A stretch of DNA of 17,124 nt, from the NCBI GenBank assembly GCA_018609935.1, contig JAHENH010000020.1:1-17124 (forward strand), given 5' to 3'. This DNA is from Halobacteriales archaeon (GTDB lineage: Archaea > Halobacteriota > Halobacteria > Halorutilales > JAHENH01). Within the stretch, counting starts at the first letter, position 1; the number at the start of each line of letters is the position of its first letter. Of this stretch, positions 8,235 through 16,311 are shown piece by piece. Under the pieces are notes generated by a model, which was not told the origin of the DNA, did no database searches, and saw only the letters and a list, made by a program, of their open reading frames with translations. The position numbers and the translations under genes are program-made.

Positions 8235-8246
8235 TTTATATATATA
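8235..8246 (+). promoter_or_regulatory. TATA box for the terpene synthase-like gene
   Basis: tttatatatata is centred about 26 bases before ATG 8266, with an A-rich stretch before it where a BRE would lie. The spacing predicts a leaderless transcript beginning at or next to the start codon. Confidence 0.6.
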
Positions 8247-8265
8247 CAGAAAGCCATTAAGTATA

Positions 8266-9195
8266 ATGGCATTAGAGTCTATAGAGCGCCCAGATCAGGG
8301 TATAGACGAAATACAAAATATAATAGATAGATATAACTCTGTTGGCCTCCCTAAACGGAATATAGAATTTTTTACAAACTGGACATATAATATGACAAAG
8401 GAATATTTCTATTTACCATGTATAGATGACAATTATATAGATATATTAGCAAAAGATAAAGCCAAACTAGCAGTTTTCGTAGTTTTAGTTGATGATTTAG
8501 CTGATAACCCAAAAATCAGAAATCAGCAAAGACTTAGAAAAGCTCTAAATGTTCCAAGAACCGAAAAAAAAGATTATAATGATAAGTATATTCAAGTAGC
8601 CCAAGATATTTGGGACAAAGCCAAGGGGTCAATACAAAATTATCCTAGATACAGAGAATTACAAGAGGTTTTCCATCTAGATATTGACAGATTCTTAAAT
8701 GGAATATTCTATGGATATGTATCAAATAGAATAGAACTTAGCAATCAATATGAAAATAGAAAATACCAACCATCGAGTATGATGATAAAACCGTATTTAG
8801 ACTTGGATCTAATGTGTTCAAATAAAATTAATGAGTCAATTATTAAGGAGTTAAGGCCTATATTTTTTCATGCAGAAGATATATGCCATATAGGAAATGT
8901 TTTATCCACTTGGCGCAGGGAAATAGAGGAAAAAGATTATTCAAGTCCTTTAATATCCCTTGGTATAAATAAAGGATTAATTAATAAGAAAGAAATAAAA
9001 AATAACCCTAGGAAAGCAAAGAGAAAATTAGAGGACCTAGAAAAAGAGATACTTGAAATTGCGGAAAATGACTTTAAAGAAATAAAAAAACATGCTGAGG
9101 ATATAGATCAAATAGATATATATGAGTTTTATCATGATCTTCGATCTGTTTTCCACCAATTATCGAATAGAAAAAAATATTGGAAAGATAAATAA
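8266..9195 (+). CDS. Class I terpene synthase-like protein
   Basis: This 309-aa, probably all-helical soluble protein carries both metal-binding motifs of class I terpene synthases in the right order. D76-D-L-A-D80 (within FVVLVDDLADN) is an exact DDxxD. N211-x-L-x-T215-x-x-x-E219 (GNVLSTWRRE) fits the NSE consensus apart from Val in place of the second-position Asp. An Arg (R165) lies 46 residues before N211, where the diphosphate sensor of bacterial terpene cyclases is expected, and a basic, aromatic end (NRKKYW) lies where their RY pair occurs. Known enzymes of this fold ionise prenyl diphosphates with three Mg2+. Product and activity are unknown; overall it may belong to an archaeal family that I cannot name. 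Leaderless start at ATG 8266; no partner genes of terpenoid synthesis are nearby. Confidence 0.65.
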   Translation: MALESIERPDQGIDEIQNIIDRYNSVGLPKRNIEFFTNWTYNMTKEYFYLPCIDDNYIDILAKDKAKLAVFVVLVDDLADNPKIRNQQRLRKALNVPRTEKKDYNDKYIQVAQDIWDKAKGSIQNYPRYRELQEVFHLDIDRFLNGIFYGYVSNRIELSNQYENRKYQPSSMMIKPYLDLDLMCSNKINESIIKELRPIFFHAEDICHIGNVLSTWRREIEEKDYSSPLISLGINKGLINKKEIKNNPRKAKRKLEDLEKEILEIAENDFKEIKKHAEDIDQIDIYEFYHDLRSVFHQLSNRKKYWKDK

Positions 9196-9309
9196 CTGTT
9201 ATATACTACTAGATAATTTGATATTAAGTTTTTATTTATAAAATAATTAATATAAGATCATTAGTTAATTTCTATTTTTGGAATATATCTATAAAAAATA
9301 ATAGAAAAG

Positions 9310-9317
9310 TTTATATA
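9310..9317 (+). promoter_or_regulatory. TATA-like box for the 119-aa orphan gene
   Basis: tttatata lies about 37 bases before ATG 9351, predicting a transcript with a leader of roughly ten bases. Confidence 0.45.
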
Positions 9318-9350
9318 CTATCATTGACGATAAATAATTAAAGAAGTATT

Positions 9351-9710
9351 ATGTCAGAAACACAATCAAAGTTAGATGAGTCTATAGAAGAAACAATTTA
9401 TCAAACAGATAAACATACGATATCTGTAGAATATGGAGATGAAAAAATAATTTTAATAAAAAAATCAGATAGTAAAAAAGAAAAATTAAATCTAGATAAG
9501 GATGACATTAAAAAATTAGAAGAAATAGTAGAAAAAGATATGGATATAATTGAATTGCTTAAATTTAAGGAAGATTCTAGAGTTTTTATAAATTATTTTA
9601 GAGGAGATAAAATAATAATAACAGAAGTTTCAAAAGAAACAGAGGACACACATTCGTTTTCAATACCTAAAGAAAAAATAGATATTGATAAACTCAAAAT
9701 AATAAGTTAA
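9351..9710 (+). CDS. Hypothetical 119-aa charged protein
   Basis: I do not recognise this protein. It has no signal peptide or membrane helix and is rich in Lys, Glu, Asp and Ile. The middle alternates short beta-like runs (HTISVEYGDEKIILIK, SRVFINYF, DKIIITEVS) with a charged helix at about residues 48-65 (DKDDIKKLEEIVEKDMDI). This suggests a small compact alpha/beta domain. It is convergent with rdfA, with only 23 bases between the two stop codons, so the two transcripts may overlap at their ends. A good TATA-like box and a clean ATG support it as a real gene. Confidence 0.7.
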   Translation: MSETQSKLDESIEETIYQTDKHTISVEYGDEKIILIKKSDSKKEKLNLDKDDIKKLEEIVEKDMDIIELLKFKEDSRVFINYFRGDKIIITEVSKETEDTHSFSIPKEKIDIDKLKIIS

Positions 9711-9733
9711 AATTATATAATAATAGATAAATT

Positions 9734-10279
9734 TTAGTATTCTTCTTCAAATATCTCTTCAAATGGAATAATTTCACCAGTTTCTAATATAACATTAAGC
9801 TCAAATCTAGTATCTCCATTAGGTATGTCATTATTTTTTTTTCTTTCTTTATTTAAAAGATTCTGAGCTTCTTTTTCAGCCCTATGTCCTAGAGCCAATA
9901 TACTATCTATGCGTTCTTCAAGACTAGATTCTTTTCTTTTCACCTCAATATCTAAACATTCTTCTAGATGTTTTTCTATTGTACTATGTGAAACAAAATC
10001 CTTTTTTACTTTTTCGACGTTTATATCCTCATTTTCAAGACGGTTTTTTGTTTTCTTAATTTCTTCTTGACTACCATCTCTTAATATATCACACATTTTT
10101 TCAGTCATACTATCTGGATAATCTATTCCCTTTTCTTCTAAATTTGAATTAAGAACTCTGAAATTAACATAATCTCTGAGATCTCTCAAACTATTTCCTT
10201 CCTTTCTTAGTTCTATAAGTTCCTCATCAAACTGTCTCCAACCGTATTTCTCACATGAGAGATCTACCTTACAATACAT
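9734..10279 (-). CDS. rdfA: Rod-determining factor RdfA homologue
   Basis: A 181-aa protein matching the plan of haloarchaeal RdfA, which in Haloferax volcanii is needed for rod-shaped cells. Recognisable blocks are KYGWRQFDEELIELRKEG, then SLRDLRDYVNFRVLNSNLEEKGI, then the DFVSHSTIEKHLEE segment near residues 94-107, a Lys/Glu-rich helix, and an ending FELNVILETGEIIPFEEIF. As I recall the family, many homologues carry a CxxC pair in that last block; here the only Cys are near the N-terminus (C3, C9, C63), so a C-terminal zinc site is absent. It follows the SMC-related gene on the same strand, 145 bases downstream, the haloarchaeal association I expect. No in-frame alternative start exists before ATG 10279. 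A GGAG lies about 22 bases before it, too far for normal pairing. Confidence 0.8.
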   Translation of the reverse strand: MYCKVDLSCEKYGWRQFDEELIELRKEGNSLRDLRDYVNFRVLNSNLEEKGIDYPDSMTEKMCDILRDGSQEEIKKTKNRLENEDINVEKVKKDFVSHSTIEKHLEECLDIEVKRKESSLEERIDSILALGHRAEKEAQNLLNKERKKNNDIPNGDTRFELNVILETGEIIPFEEIFEEEY

Positions 10280-10424
10280 TAAATTTCCAGGAATAACAGC
10301 ACTCCTTTTCTAACAATATTAGATTGTAAATATGTAAAAATATATTTAATGGTTAAGACTAGTTTGAATATATAGAATATACCTTAAATAAAGTAATAAA
10401 AAATTTATTATATATTTTTGACCT

Positions 10425-12260
10425 CTATAACTCTATTTTGTTATAGTTTACATCTAGGTTTTTTTCTTCTTCAGGTAATATTGCCGCTATAACAAATTCT
10501 GTTTCTTCTTTAAATTCTTGTAATAACATTTTTAATCTCTTTGAATCGAACATTCCTAGACTATCTAACAACAGGGGTGTTTCCATTTCATATGCTAGAT
10601 AACCTGATAATCCTAATATAAGACCTATAGATTCTCGTTCACTTTCACTTAGATTGTCTATGTTGTCTTTTTCACCGTTTTCTCTTTTTATTTTAAGTTT
10701 AAATTTAACATTGTCTTTATATTGATTTGGACTATTATTATCAACTATTCTTTCTATCCAAATTTTTTTAAGATCCTCCCCTAAGTATTTTGATAGATTT
10801 CCCATTCTTTTATTAAATTGGTTTACAGTAGTTTGTTCTTTTCTTTTTATTTTATTTCTTATTTCTTTCAATTCTTTATTTATATTATCTATTTTTTCTT
10901 CAATATCTTGTATATTTTCTTTTATATCTTTATGTTTATTTATTTTATTATTTATTTCTTCAAGGTTTTCATTTTTTTGTTCTATATTAGACTTTAATTG
11001 TTCATATTCTCTGTATATTTTTGGTATATCCTCATCGATTTTTGTGTCTTCTATATTTTTTGATAGTTTACTAATTTTTTTAGAAATATCCTCAATATTT
11101 TTTTTCATTGACTCTATTTTTTCTTCGGATCTTTTCTTCTTTCTTTCTTTTTTCTTAAGATTATTTTCTAATTTTCCTTTTTCTTTCTTCATATTTTCTA
11201 CTCTATTTATCTTATTTTCAATTTCTTTTCTTTCCTTAGATATCTTTTTTCTATCTTTGTTTTTTTGTTTTCTTTCCTCTTTTAGTTCTTCTATCATATT
11301 CTCAAATACATCTAACTTGGCTTTTCTACCACAACTCCAACAATCGACTTCAGGTATAATTTCTGTTTTCTGTTTTGCTTCCTCTATTTTTTCTTTATTT
11401 AATTCAATAAGTCTATTTATTTTAGATATTTCATTTTCCAAGCTTCTTTCTTTTTTATTTAGTCTTTCTCCCTTCTTTTTTAGATCATTTGTTTCTTTTA
11501 CTTCTATATCCTTTAATTTTTTTTCTCTACTTCTTATCTCATTTTCAATTCTTTCAACTTTTTCTTTTTCTATATTAAGAGAGCTTTCTTTTCTTTTCTT
11601 TTCAGCTTTTAAATTTTCCAATTTTTTTGTTTTTTCTGTTTCTTTCTTTTTTTTCTCTTCTACATCTTCTAAACTTTTTTCAATTTTTTCAATTTCTTTT
11701 TCCTTTGTTTTAAGTTTTTTATTTTCTTGTTTTATTTCATTTTCTAATTCCTTCTTTTTACTCTTTAATTCCTGTAGTTCTTTCTTTTTTTCTTTTAGTG
11801 ACTTTAATTCATCGCGCAGATTAAATTTTTGATTTCTGAGATTTTTTTCCTTATTTTCAATTTTTTCAATATCAATGGGCTTCAAGACTATATTTCTTAA
11901 ATCTCCCCTTCTTTCAACAGCTTGACGTGTTTCGTTTTCTTCAATTAAGAAGGAAAATAGGTCTTCTTTTGTTGTATCTCTTTGGTTTGAATGTATTATA
12001 TTGCCATTTTCCCTCTTTAGGCTATTCGTATGTTTTTTTCCTTTGATATTAATTGTTGCTTTACCTTTATTGGTCCCCTTTCTTAATGTTGGTTTGTTAC
12101 TACCCATGGCTGCCATTATTCCATTTAATATAGATGTCTTATTTTTTGCATTTTCACCAACTAATAGATTTATGCCTGGTTTTAAATTGAATTTAATGTC
12201 TTCTATACCACCGATATTTTTTATTTCTGCTTTTATTATCTCCGATTTATTTTTAGCCAT
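10425..12260 (-). CDS. Archaea-specific SMC-related protein (Rad50-like, zinc hook)
   Basis: A 611-aa SMC/Rad50-type protein: an N-terminal ATP-binding half (1-130), a long Lys/Glu coiled coil, a central zinc hook C307-W-S-C310 exactly halfway along, a returning coiled coil, and a C-terminal half. The Walker A site is unusual, G35-ENAKN-K41-T42, with Asn where Gly is expected; I recall N-R-T or N-K-T forms in the haloarchaeal family. The ABC signature is L537-SESE. Walker B is LLLD (563-566) followed by Ser, not the catalytic Glu. Such proteins presumably bridge or organise DNA. It leads the pair with rdfA and has an AT-rich TATA-like stretch about 30 bases before ATG 12260. The Lys/Glu repeats make the other strand look open over long stretches. 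Confidence 0.88.
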   Translation of the reverse strand: MAKNKSEIIKAEIKNIGGIEDIKFNLKPGINLLVGENAKNKTSILNGIMAAMGSNKPTLRKGTNKGKATINIKGKKHTNSLKRENGNIIHSNQRDTTKEDLFSFLIEENETRQAVERRGDLRNIVLKPIDIEKIENKEKNLRNQKFNLRDELKSLKEKKKELQELKSKKKELENEIKQENKKLKTKEKEIEKIEKSLEDVEEKKKKETEKTKKLENLKAEKKRKESSLNIEKEKVERIENEIRSREKKLKDIEVKETNDLKKKGERLNKKERSLENEISKINRLIELNKEKIEEAKQKTEIIPEVDCWSCGRKAKLDVFENMIEELKEERKQKNKDRKKISKERKEIENKINRVENMKKEKGKLENNLKKKERKKKRSEEKIESMKKNIEDISKKISKLSKNIEDTKIDEDIPKIYREYEQLKSNIEQKNENLEEINNKINKHKDIKENIQDIEEKIDNINKELKEIRNKIKRKEQTTVNQFNKRMGNLSKYLGEDLKKIWIERIVDNNSPNQYKDNVKFKLKIKRENGEKDNIDNLSESERESIGLILGLSGYLAYEMETPLLLDSLGMFDSKRLKMLLQEFKEETEFVIAAILPEEEKNLDVNYNKIEL

Positions 12261-12566
12261 AATATAAATAAGTTATCAAGGATAAAAACTTTAAAGACGA
12301 AATATAGATAATTTAAAATTTTATATATATTTATTTTAAAAAAGGGTTTATCAGTATAGATATGTATAAATTTCATCAAAATTAGAGAATTTATGAAAAA
12401 TAAATTATTATTATAATAAAATAACTCTTATTGTAGTAATAAATTTATTGTTGTAAATTATTAACTTATAGAATAATTAATACTAATATTGAATAATACA
12501 TCAACTTTTTGTTTTATATTAGCTAAATATAAAAATTATAAAAATACTATATATTTAAATAAAAGA
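12261..12566. other. AT-rich spacer with nothing recognised
   Basis: About 300 bases between the SMC-related gene and the end of the next minus-strand gene. The first 40 bases hold the SMC-related promoter region (tttaaagttttta on the minus strand); beyond that I see no frame, RNA or repeat. Confidence 0.4.
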
Positions 12567-12875
12567 CTAATCATTTGATAAGCTCCATCGATTTCCATTT
12601 TGAACAACTAAGTCATGACTCTCTAATGTCCTTAAAAAATAAGCTATTTCTTGACTACTAAACATATCATCAATTCCAGCAAATTCACTTATTTTTTTCC
12701 TGGACTTGCCTCTATCATCGACATTTGTTGCCTCTTCCAATCCATCTAATACTAAAATCAAAGTTTCGATAACAGGATCCAGTTTTTTTGGTATGTCCGA
12801 ACTTTTTTCTAAATTTCCACCTAATTCTTTAATTATTTCTTCTCTATCCTCACCTTCGACTGTAATAGATACCAT
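12567..12875 (-). CDS. Hypothetical 102-aa protein, possible C-terminal winged helix
   Basis: A short acidic protein without membrane segments. Residues 1-45 (MVSITVEGEDREEIIKELGG and onward) look like a small alpha/beta piece; residues about 60-100 (KISEFAGIDDMFSSQEIAYF, then LRTLESHDLVVQNGNRWSLS) look like a helix-turn-helix ending in a wing. That suggests a DNA-binding regulator, as do similar short haloarchaeal proteins, but I cannot name a family. It has an AT-rich box (ataaaattttattta on the minus strand) centred near 30 bases before ATG 12875, fitting a leaderless transcript. It is divergent from the TraB-family gene across nearly 390 bases. Confidence 0.6.
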   Translation of the reverse strand: MVSITVEGEDREEIIKELGGNLEKSSDIPKKLDPVIETLILVLDGLEEATNVDDRGKSRKKISEFAGIDDMFSSQEIAYFLRTLESHDLVVQNGNRWSLSND

Positions 12876-13262
12876 GATTTATAACTACAAAACCAACTAA
12901 ATAAAATTTTATCAAATATATCATAATTATAGTAAATATAATAAATTAAAACAAGTATTAATATAATAAAAACAATCCTTATACATTGAAAATATGTTCA
13001 CATTGAAACCCAAGTTCTAATATAATTAACTAGCTCTTATATATGTCAGAGTTTTATTATATTGAAATTTAGATAATTTTATTCTAGCTAATTTAATTAT
13101 AGTTAACTTAGAATATTAGACATTCTCATTTACTATTTTTCAATTTTTATAATTAAAAATTAAAAGAGATAATAGTTATTAACAATTTTTTTAAATACAA
13201 GCCCCTTGTCTAAAATAATAACTTCGTTAATAGTTAAAGACAATAACATTATAATATATACA
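12876..13262. other. Divergent AT-rich intergenic region
   Basis: Nearly 390 bases between two divergent genes. It holds promoter-like boxes at each end (near 12900 for the minus gene, 13188-13197 for the plus gene). The middle has no coding frame or clear hairpin. Confidence 0.45.
13188..13197 (+). promoter_or_regulatory. TATA-like box for the TraB-family gene
   Basis: tttttaaata centred near 13193 predicts transcription from about 13220. That is after the possible TTG start at 13206 but before ATG 13263, which argues for the ATG as the true start. Confidence 0.45.
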
Positions 13263-15026
13263 ATGAAAGATAATTCGGGTGATGATGATTATTCGTTTAA
13301 CAAAAAAGGCAATACAAATCCATTCAGTGGTATAACTCCTAACAAAAGTATAGAGAAAACTGAAACACAGAAAAATAAAGGGGAGGTTTCAGTTGTTGGT
13401 ACGGCCCATGTTTCTGAGGAAAGCGTAGAGAAAGTTAAAAAAGAAATATCTGAAAGAAACCCGGATATAGTTGCAGTTGAATTAGATGAAGCTAGATATA
13501 AACAATTTAAGGGAGAAACTCCAGACAACCTAGAGCCAGGTGACCTATTAAAAGGTAATACAGTTTTTCACTTTATAGCTTACTGGGTCGTATCATATCT
13601 TCAAAAAAGGCTTGGGAACAGATTTGATGTAAAGCCTGGGTCTGATATGATGGCAGCAATTGAAACAGCTGAAAATCTCGATATAGACATAGCTCTAGTA
13701 GATAGGGATATCCAAGAAACTATACGTAGGTTTTGGAAGAATATGACGTTACTTGAGAAATTTAAATTATTGGGTGGATTGGTTTTTGGTATAAAAAATA
13801 ACTATATAGCTGGTTTGATTTTTGGATTGTTTGTAGGATTGGTAATTGGGCCTTTTCTTGGATTTTTTGGTGGATCTGTAGGAATAACATATACATTATT
13901 AACAAAGATTACAGCTGGTGTAATATTTGGTGTTTTTACTGGATATATTTCATATATTTTATTTGATAAACTGTTGATAGATAATCTAAAGACTTTATTT
14001 TCTGTTATTATCTCTGTTTTAGTTATATTATTATTTGGAGTATTTTTAAGTATTGGATCAAATTTTGTTGATTCATATCTTAGTGGTTTTTTAATAAGAG
14101 TAATTGGAGGTATAACAATTGGAACGTTTTTAGGTATATTCCTAGGTCTTCTATCTATTTTAATTTTGAACATTATAACTAGGAAATATGATACTTATAC
14201 TGATATAGAAGAATTGGATATATCTGAAATAACTGATAAGGATGTAGTTACAATGATGGTAGAAGAATTTAGAAAATTTAGTCCTGGTGGTGCAAAAGCA
14301 TTAATTGATGAACGTGATGCTTATATAGCACATAATCTTAATGCCCTCAAAAATCAAAGATATGATATTGTTGCAGTTGTGGGTGCAGGACATAAAAAGG
14401 GAATAGAAAAATATCTGGAAAATCCTGACTCACTTCCTCCAATAGGGACTCTCGTTGAGAATAAATCTAAAAAATGGTTTCCTTGGAAAAAATTTATAGG
14501 AATTTTACTTTCGGTTATATTTATTGCATTTTTTATCTTGTTAGCTATGGCTGGTGTGCGAGATATTTTTCTTTTGAAAATATTTGGTTTATGGTTTTTA
14601 ATAAACGGACTTTTTGCACTGACATTGGCTAAAATAGCTGGAGCTAGATGGATATCAGCAATTGTTGGGGGATTAGTAGCTTGGATGACATCCATAAATC
14701 CTATGTTGGCACCCGGATGGTTTACTGGTTATATAGAACTGCGTTATATAGATGTAAATATAAGCGATATTTCAAAATTAAATGAACTTTTAGAAGATGA
14801 AACAAAGGATATAAGACAACTTCTATCTGAAATGTTTGACATTCCACTATTTAAATTGATAATGATTGTAGCATTAACAAACTTAGGTAGTATGATAGCA
14901 AGTATATTATTTGTATTATATATATTACCGTATTTTGGTGCTGAACTCGGAGGAATGGAGGGTGTATCTAATCTTATTATACACGGAGCACAAAATAGTG
15001 CCGAACTGATATGGGAATATTTATAG
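13263..15026 (+). CDS. TraB/PrgY-family membrane protein
   Basis: A 587-aa protein of the TraB family, named for the enterococcal pheromone-shutdown protein and related to the TIKI/EreA-like fold that contains metallohydrolases. The conserved motifs are VVGTAHVS (44-51), VAVELDEARY (70-79) and VVGAGHKKGI (372-381). A Gly-rich membrane insertion of three or four helices (about 182-305) splits the TraB domain, as I recall for haloarchaeal members. Two or more further helices lie in the C-terminal part (about 411-480), and a last pair at about 530-556. The first 40 residues are polar and variable. Function in archaea is not established; a membrane peptidase-like role is possible. Start chosen at ATG 13263 instead of TTG 13206 because of the TATA position and family length. 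Confidence 0.88.
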   Translation: MKDNSGDDDYSFNKKGNTNPFSGITPNKSIEKTETQKNKGEVSVVGTAHVSEESVEKVKKEISERNPDIVAVELDEARYKQFKGETPDNLEPGDLLKGNTVFHFIAYWVVSYLQKRLGNRFDVKPGSDMMAAIETAENLDIDIALVDRDIQETIRRFWKNMTLLEKFKLLGGLVFGIKNNYIAGLIFGLFVGLVIGPFLGFFGGSVGITYTLLTKITAGVIFGVFTGYISYILFDKLLIDNLKTLFSVIISVLVILLFGVFLSIGSNFVDSYLSGFLIRVIGGITIGTFLGIFLGLLSILILNIITRKYDTYTDIEELDISEITDKDVVTMMVEEFRKFSPGGAKALIDERDAYIAHNLNALKNQRYDIVAVVGAGHKKGIEKYLENPDSLPPIGTLVENKSKKWFPWKKFIGILLSVIFIAFFILLAMAGVRDIFLLKIFGLWFLINGLFALTLAKIAGARWISAIVGGLVAWMTSINPMLAPGWFTGYIELRYIDVNISDISKLNELLEDETKDIRQLLSEMFDIPLFKLIMIVALTNLGSMIASILFVLYILPYFGAELGGMEGVSNLIIHGAQNSAELIWEYL

Positions 15027-15178
15027 ACTATAAAAAATAAACCTTAGATAAATATTATAAATTATGTTCTTTTTTAAAAAATATATATTTTTGTTTAGTT
15101 TTACTTATTTTTATTTAAATTTTCATATATATTTTGGATGTTAGAAGTGTTTTTTCATTTTGATCTATAAAAATTATT
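15027..15178. terminator. T-rich region after the TraB-family gene
   Basis: T6 at 15070-15075, followed by AT-rich sequence with a further T5 run near 15090, is a plausible archaeal terminator. No coding sequence is seen in this 150-base gap. Confidence 0.3.
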
Positions 15179-16111
15179 ATGGTATTTCCAGTTAGAGTTA
15201 GTGATGTGATGAGTAGAACAGTATACACTATTGATATAAAAGAAAATGCAAATAAAGCAGCAAAAAAATGTTTAGATAAAGACAGAAATCCCTTAGTGGT
15301 TATTGAAAATGAAAAACCAGTTGGTATAGTTACAGCTACTGATTTTATAAAACTAGCTAGTAAGAAGATAAGTTCAGATCAATATTCTATTGAAAAACTT
15401 ATGTCTTCTCCATTAATAAAAATTGAATCAGAAAAGTCAATAGTAAATGCTGTTGAGAAAATGTATGAAAATGATATGTCCCAACTCGTTGTATTTGAAG
15501 ATGGTGAAGTAGTTGGTATTATATCCAAAAGTGATATTATTCATTATACACCTCAAATTTTCCATAGACAGGGATTAAAGGATGTTAAAAAGGACCAATA
15601 TAGATATCATGTCAGGCAAGAAACCGCATATGAAAATAAAGATTGGGAGTTTGAATGTTTCTGTGTGTCAGATAATAAGGTAAGTATTGGAGATAAAGTC
15701 CGGTTTACTAAAACTATTACAGAACAAGATGTTAGAACATTCGCATTAGCTAGTGGTGATACTAATAGATTACATATAGACGAAGAATACGCTAAACAGA
15801 CACGCTTTGGTAGACGTATAGTACATGGTACTTTAGTAAGCGGTCTTATAAGTGCCGCTCTAGCTCGTCTACCTGGTCTGACTATTTATCTTTCGCAAGA
15901 CCTCACATTTCTTTCTCCAGTAAATATAGAAGATAGAGTTACTGCTGTATGTGAGGTCAGAGAAAAAATAGGTGATAAAAAATATGAACTTATCACTGAT
16001 GTATTAGATAAAAATAAAGAAAAAATAATAGAAGGTGAGGCAGTAGTGCTTATGGATCCCTCACCCAAAACAGCTAAAATTGATGTTGAAAAAATACAGA
16101 ATATAAAATAA
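15179..16111 (+). CDS. CBS domain pair fused to MaoC-like (R)-hydratase domain
   Basis: A 310-aa fusion. Residues 5-125 are two CBS domains (VSDVMSRTVYTI and PLVVIENEKPVGIVTATDF, then LMSSPLIKIESEKSIVNAVE and QLVVFEDGEVVGIISKSDI); such pairs bind adenine nucleotides such as AMP, ATP or SAM. After a linker, residues about 165-295 are a MaoC hot-dog domain with the hydratase motif D194-TNRL-H199 and the following FGRRIVHGTLVSG. MaoC hydratases add water to trans-2-enoyl-CoA. The fusion implies nucleotide control of an acyl-CoA hydratase, perhaps in fatty acid or polyhydroxyalkanoate metabolism; that is inference. It stands alone on its strand with no other fatty acid gene visible. Start ATG 15179 leads directly into the first CBS domain. 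Confidence 0.87.
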   Translation: MVFPVRVSDVMSRTVYTIDIKENANKAAKKCLDKDRNPLVVIENEKPVGIVTATDFIKLASKKISSDQYSIEKLMSSPLIKIESEKSIVNAVEKMYENDMSQLVVFEDGEVVGIISKSDIIHYTPQIFHRQGLKDVKKDQYRYHVRQETAYENKDWEFECFCVSDNKVSIGDKVRFTKTITEQDVRTFALASGDTNRLHIDEEYAKQTRFGRRIVHGTLVSGLISAALARLPGLTIYLSQDLTFLSPVNIEDRVTAVCEVREKIGDKKYELITDVLDKNKEKIIEGEAVVLMDPSPKTAKIDVEKIQNIK

Positions 16112-16166
16112 AATTAATAATATATTATATAAGTTTTAATATTTATTTTCAATTTTATTTATTTCT

Positions 16167-16218
16167 AGTTAAAACGGTGAGTTCACTTTCAAGCCCCTTA
16201 TCTTTAGAAAGTAGAAGC
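16167..16218 (+). repeat. Decayed repeat element, copy B
   Basis: A 52-bp partner of 3580-3632, same orientation, lying between the CBS-MaoC and DUF302 genes. It reads LVKTVSSLSSPLSLESRS and then TAA in the frame shared with copy A. The sequence around it shows no further remnant of a mobile element. Confidence 0.5.
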
Positions 16219-16281
16219 TAACTTGTAATTGGATTAGTAGAAAAATAGATTTTTTACTTTTAGAAGAAAAGTATCTCACAG

Positions 16282-16294
16282 TTATTTAATATAT
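16282..16294 (+). promoter_or_regulatory. TATA-like box for the DUF302 gene
   Basis: ttatttaatatat is centred about 24 bases before ATG 16312, consistent with a leaderless transcript. Confidence 0.5.
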
Positions 16295-16311
16295 GAAGTC
16301 GTTTTTAATTT

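Noticed and set aside
11044..11832. 262-aa Ser/Phe-rich frame on the plus strand
   Set aside because: It is the antisense shadow of the Lys/Glu coiled coil of the SMC-related gene: AAA/GAA codons read as TTT/TTC on the other strand.
13206..13262. TTG start extending the TraB-family protein by 19 residues
   Set aside because: The TATA-like box at 13188-13197 ends only nine bases before this TTG, so a transcript from it would start downstream of the codon.
13802..14173. 123-aa minus-strand frame, Pro/Asn/Ile-rich
   Set aside because: Antisense of the Gly-rich membrane insertion of the TraB-family gene.
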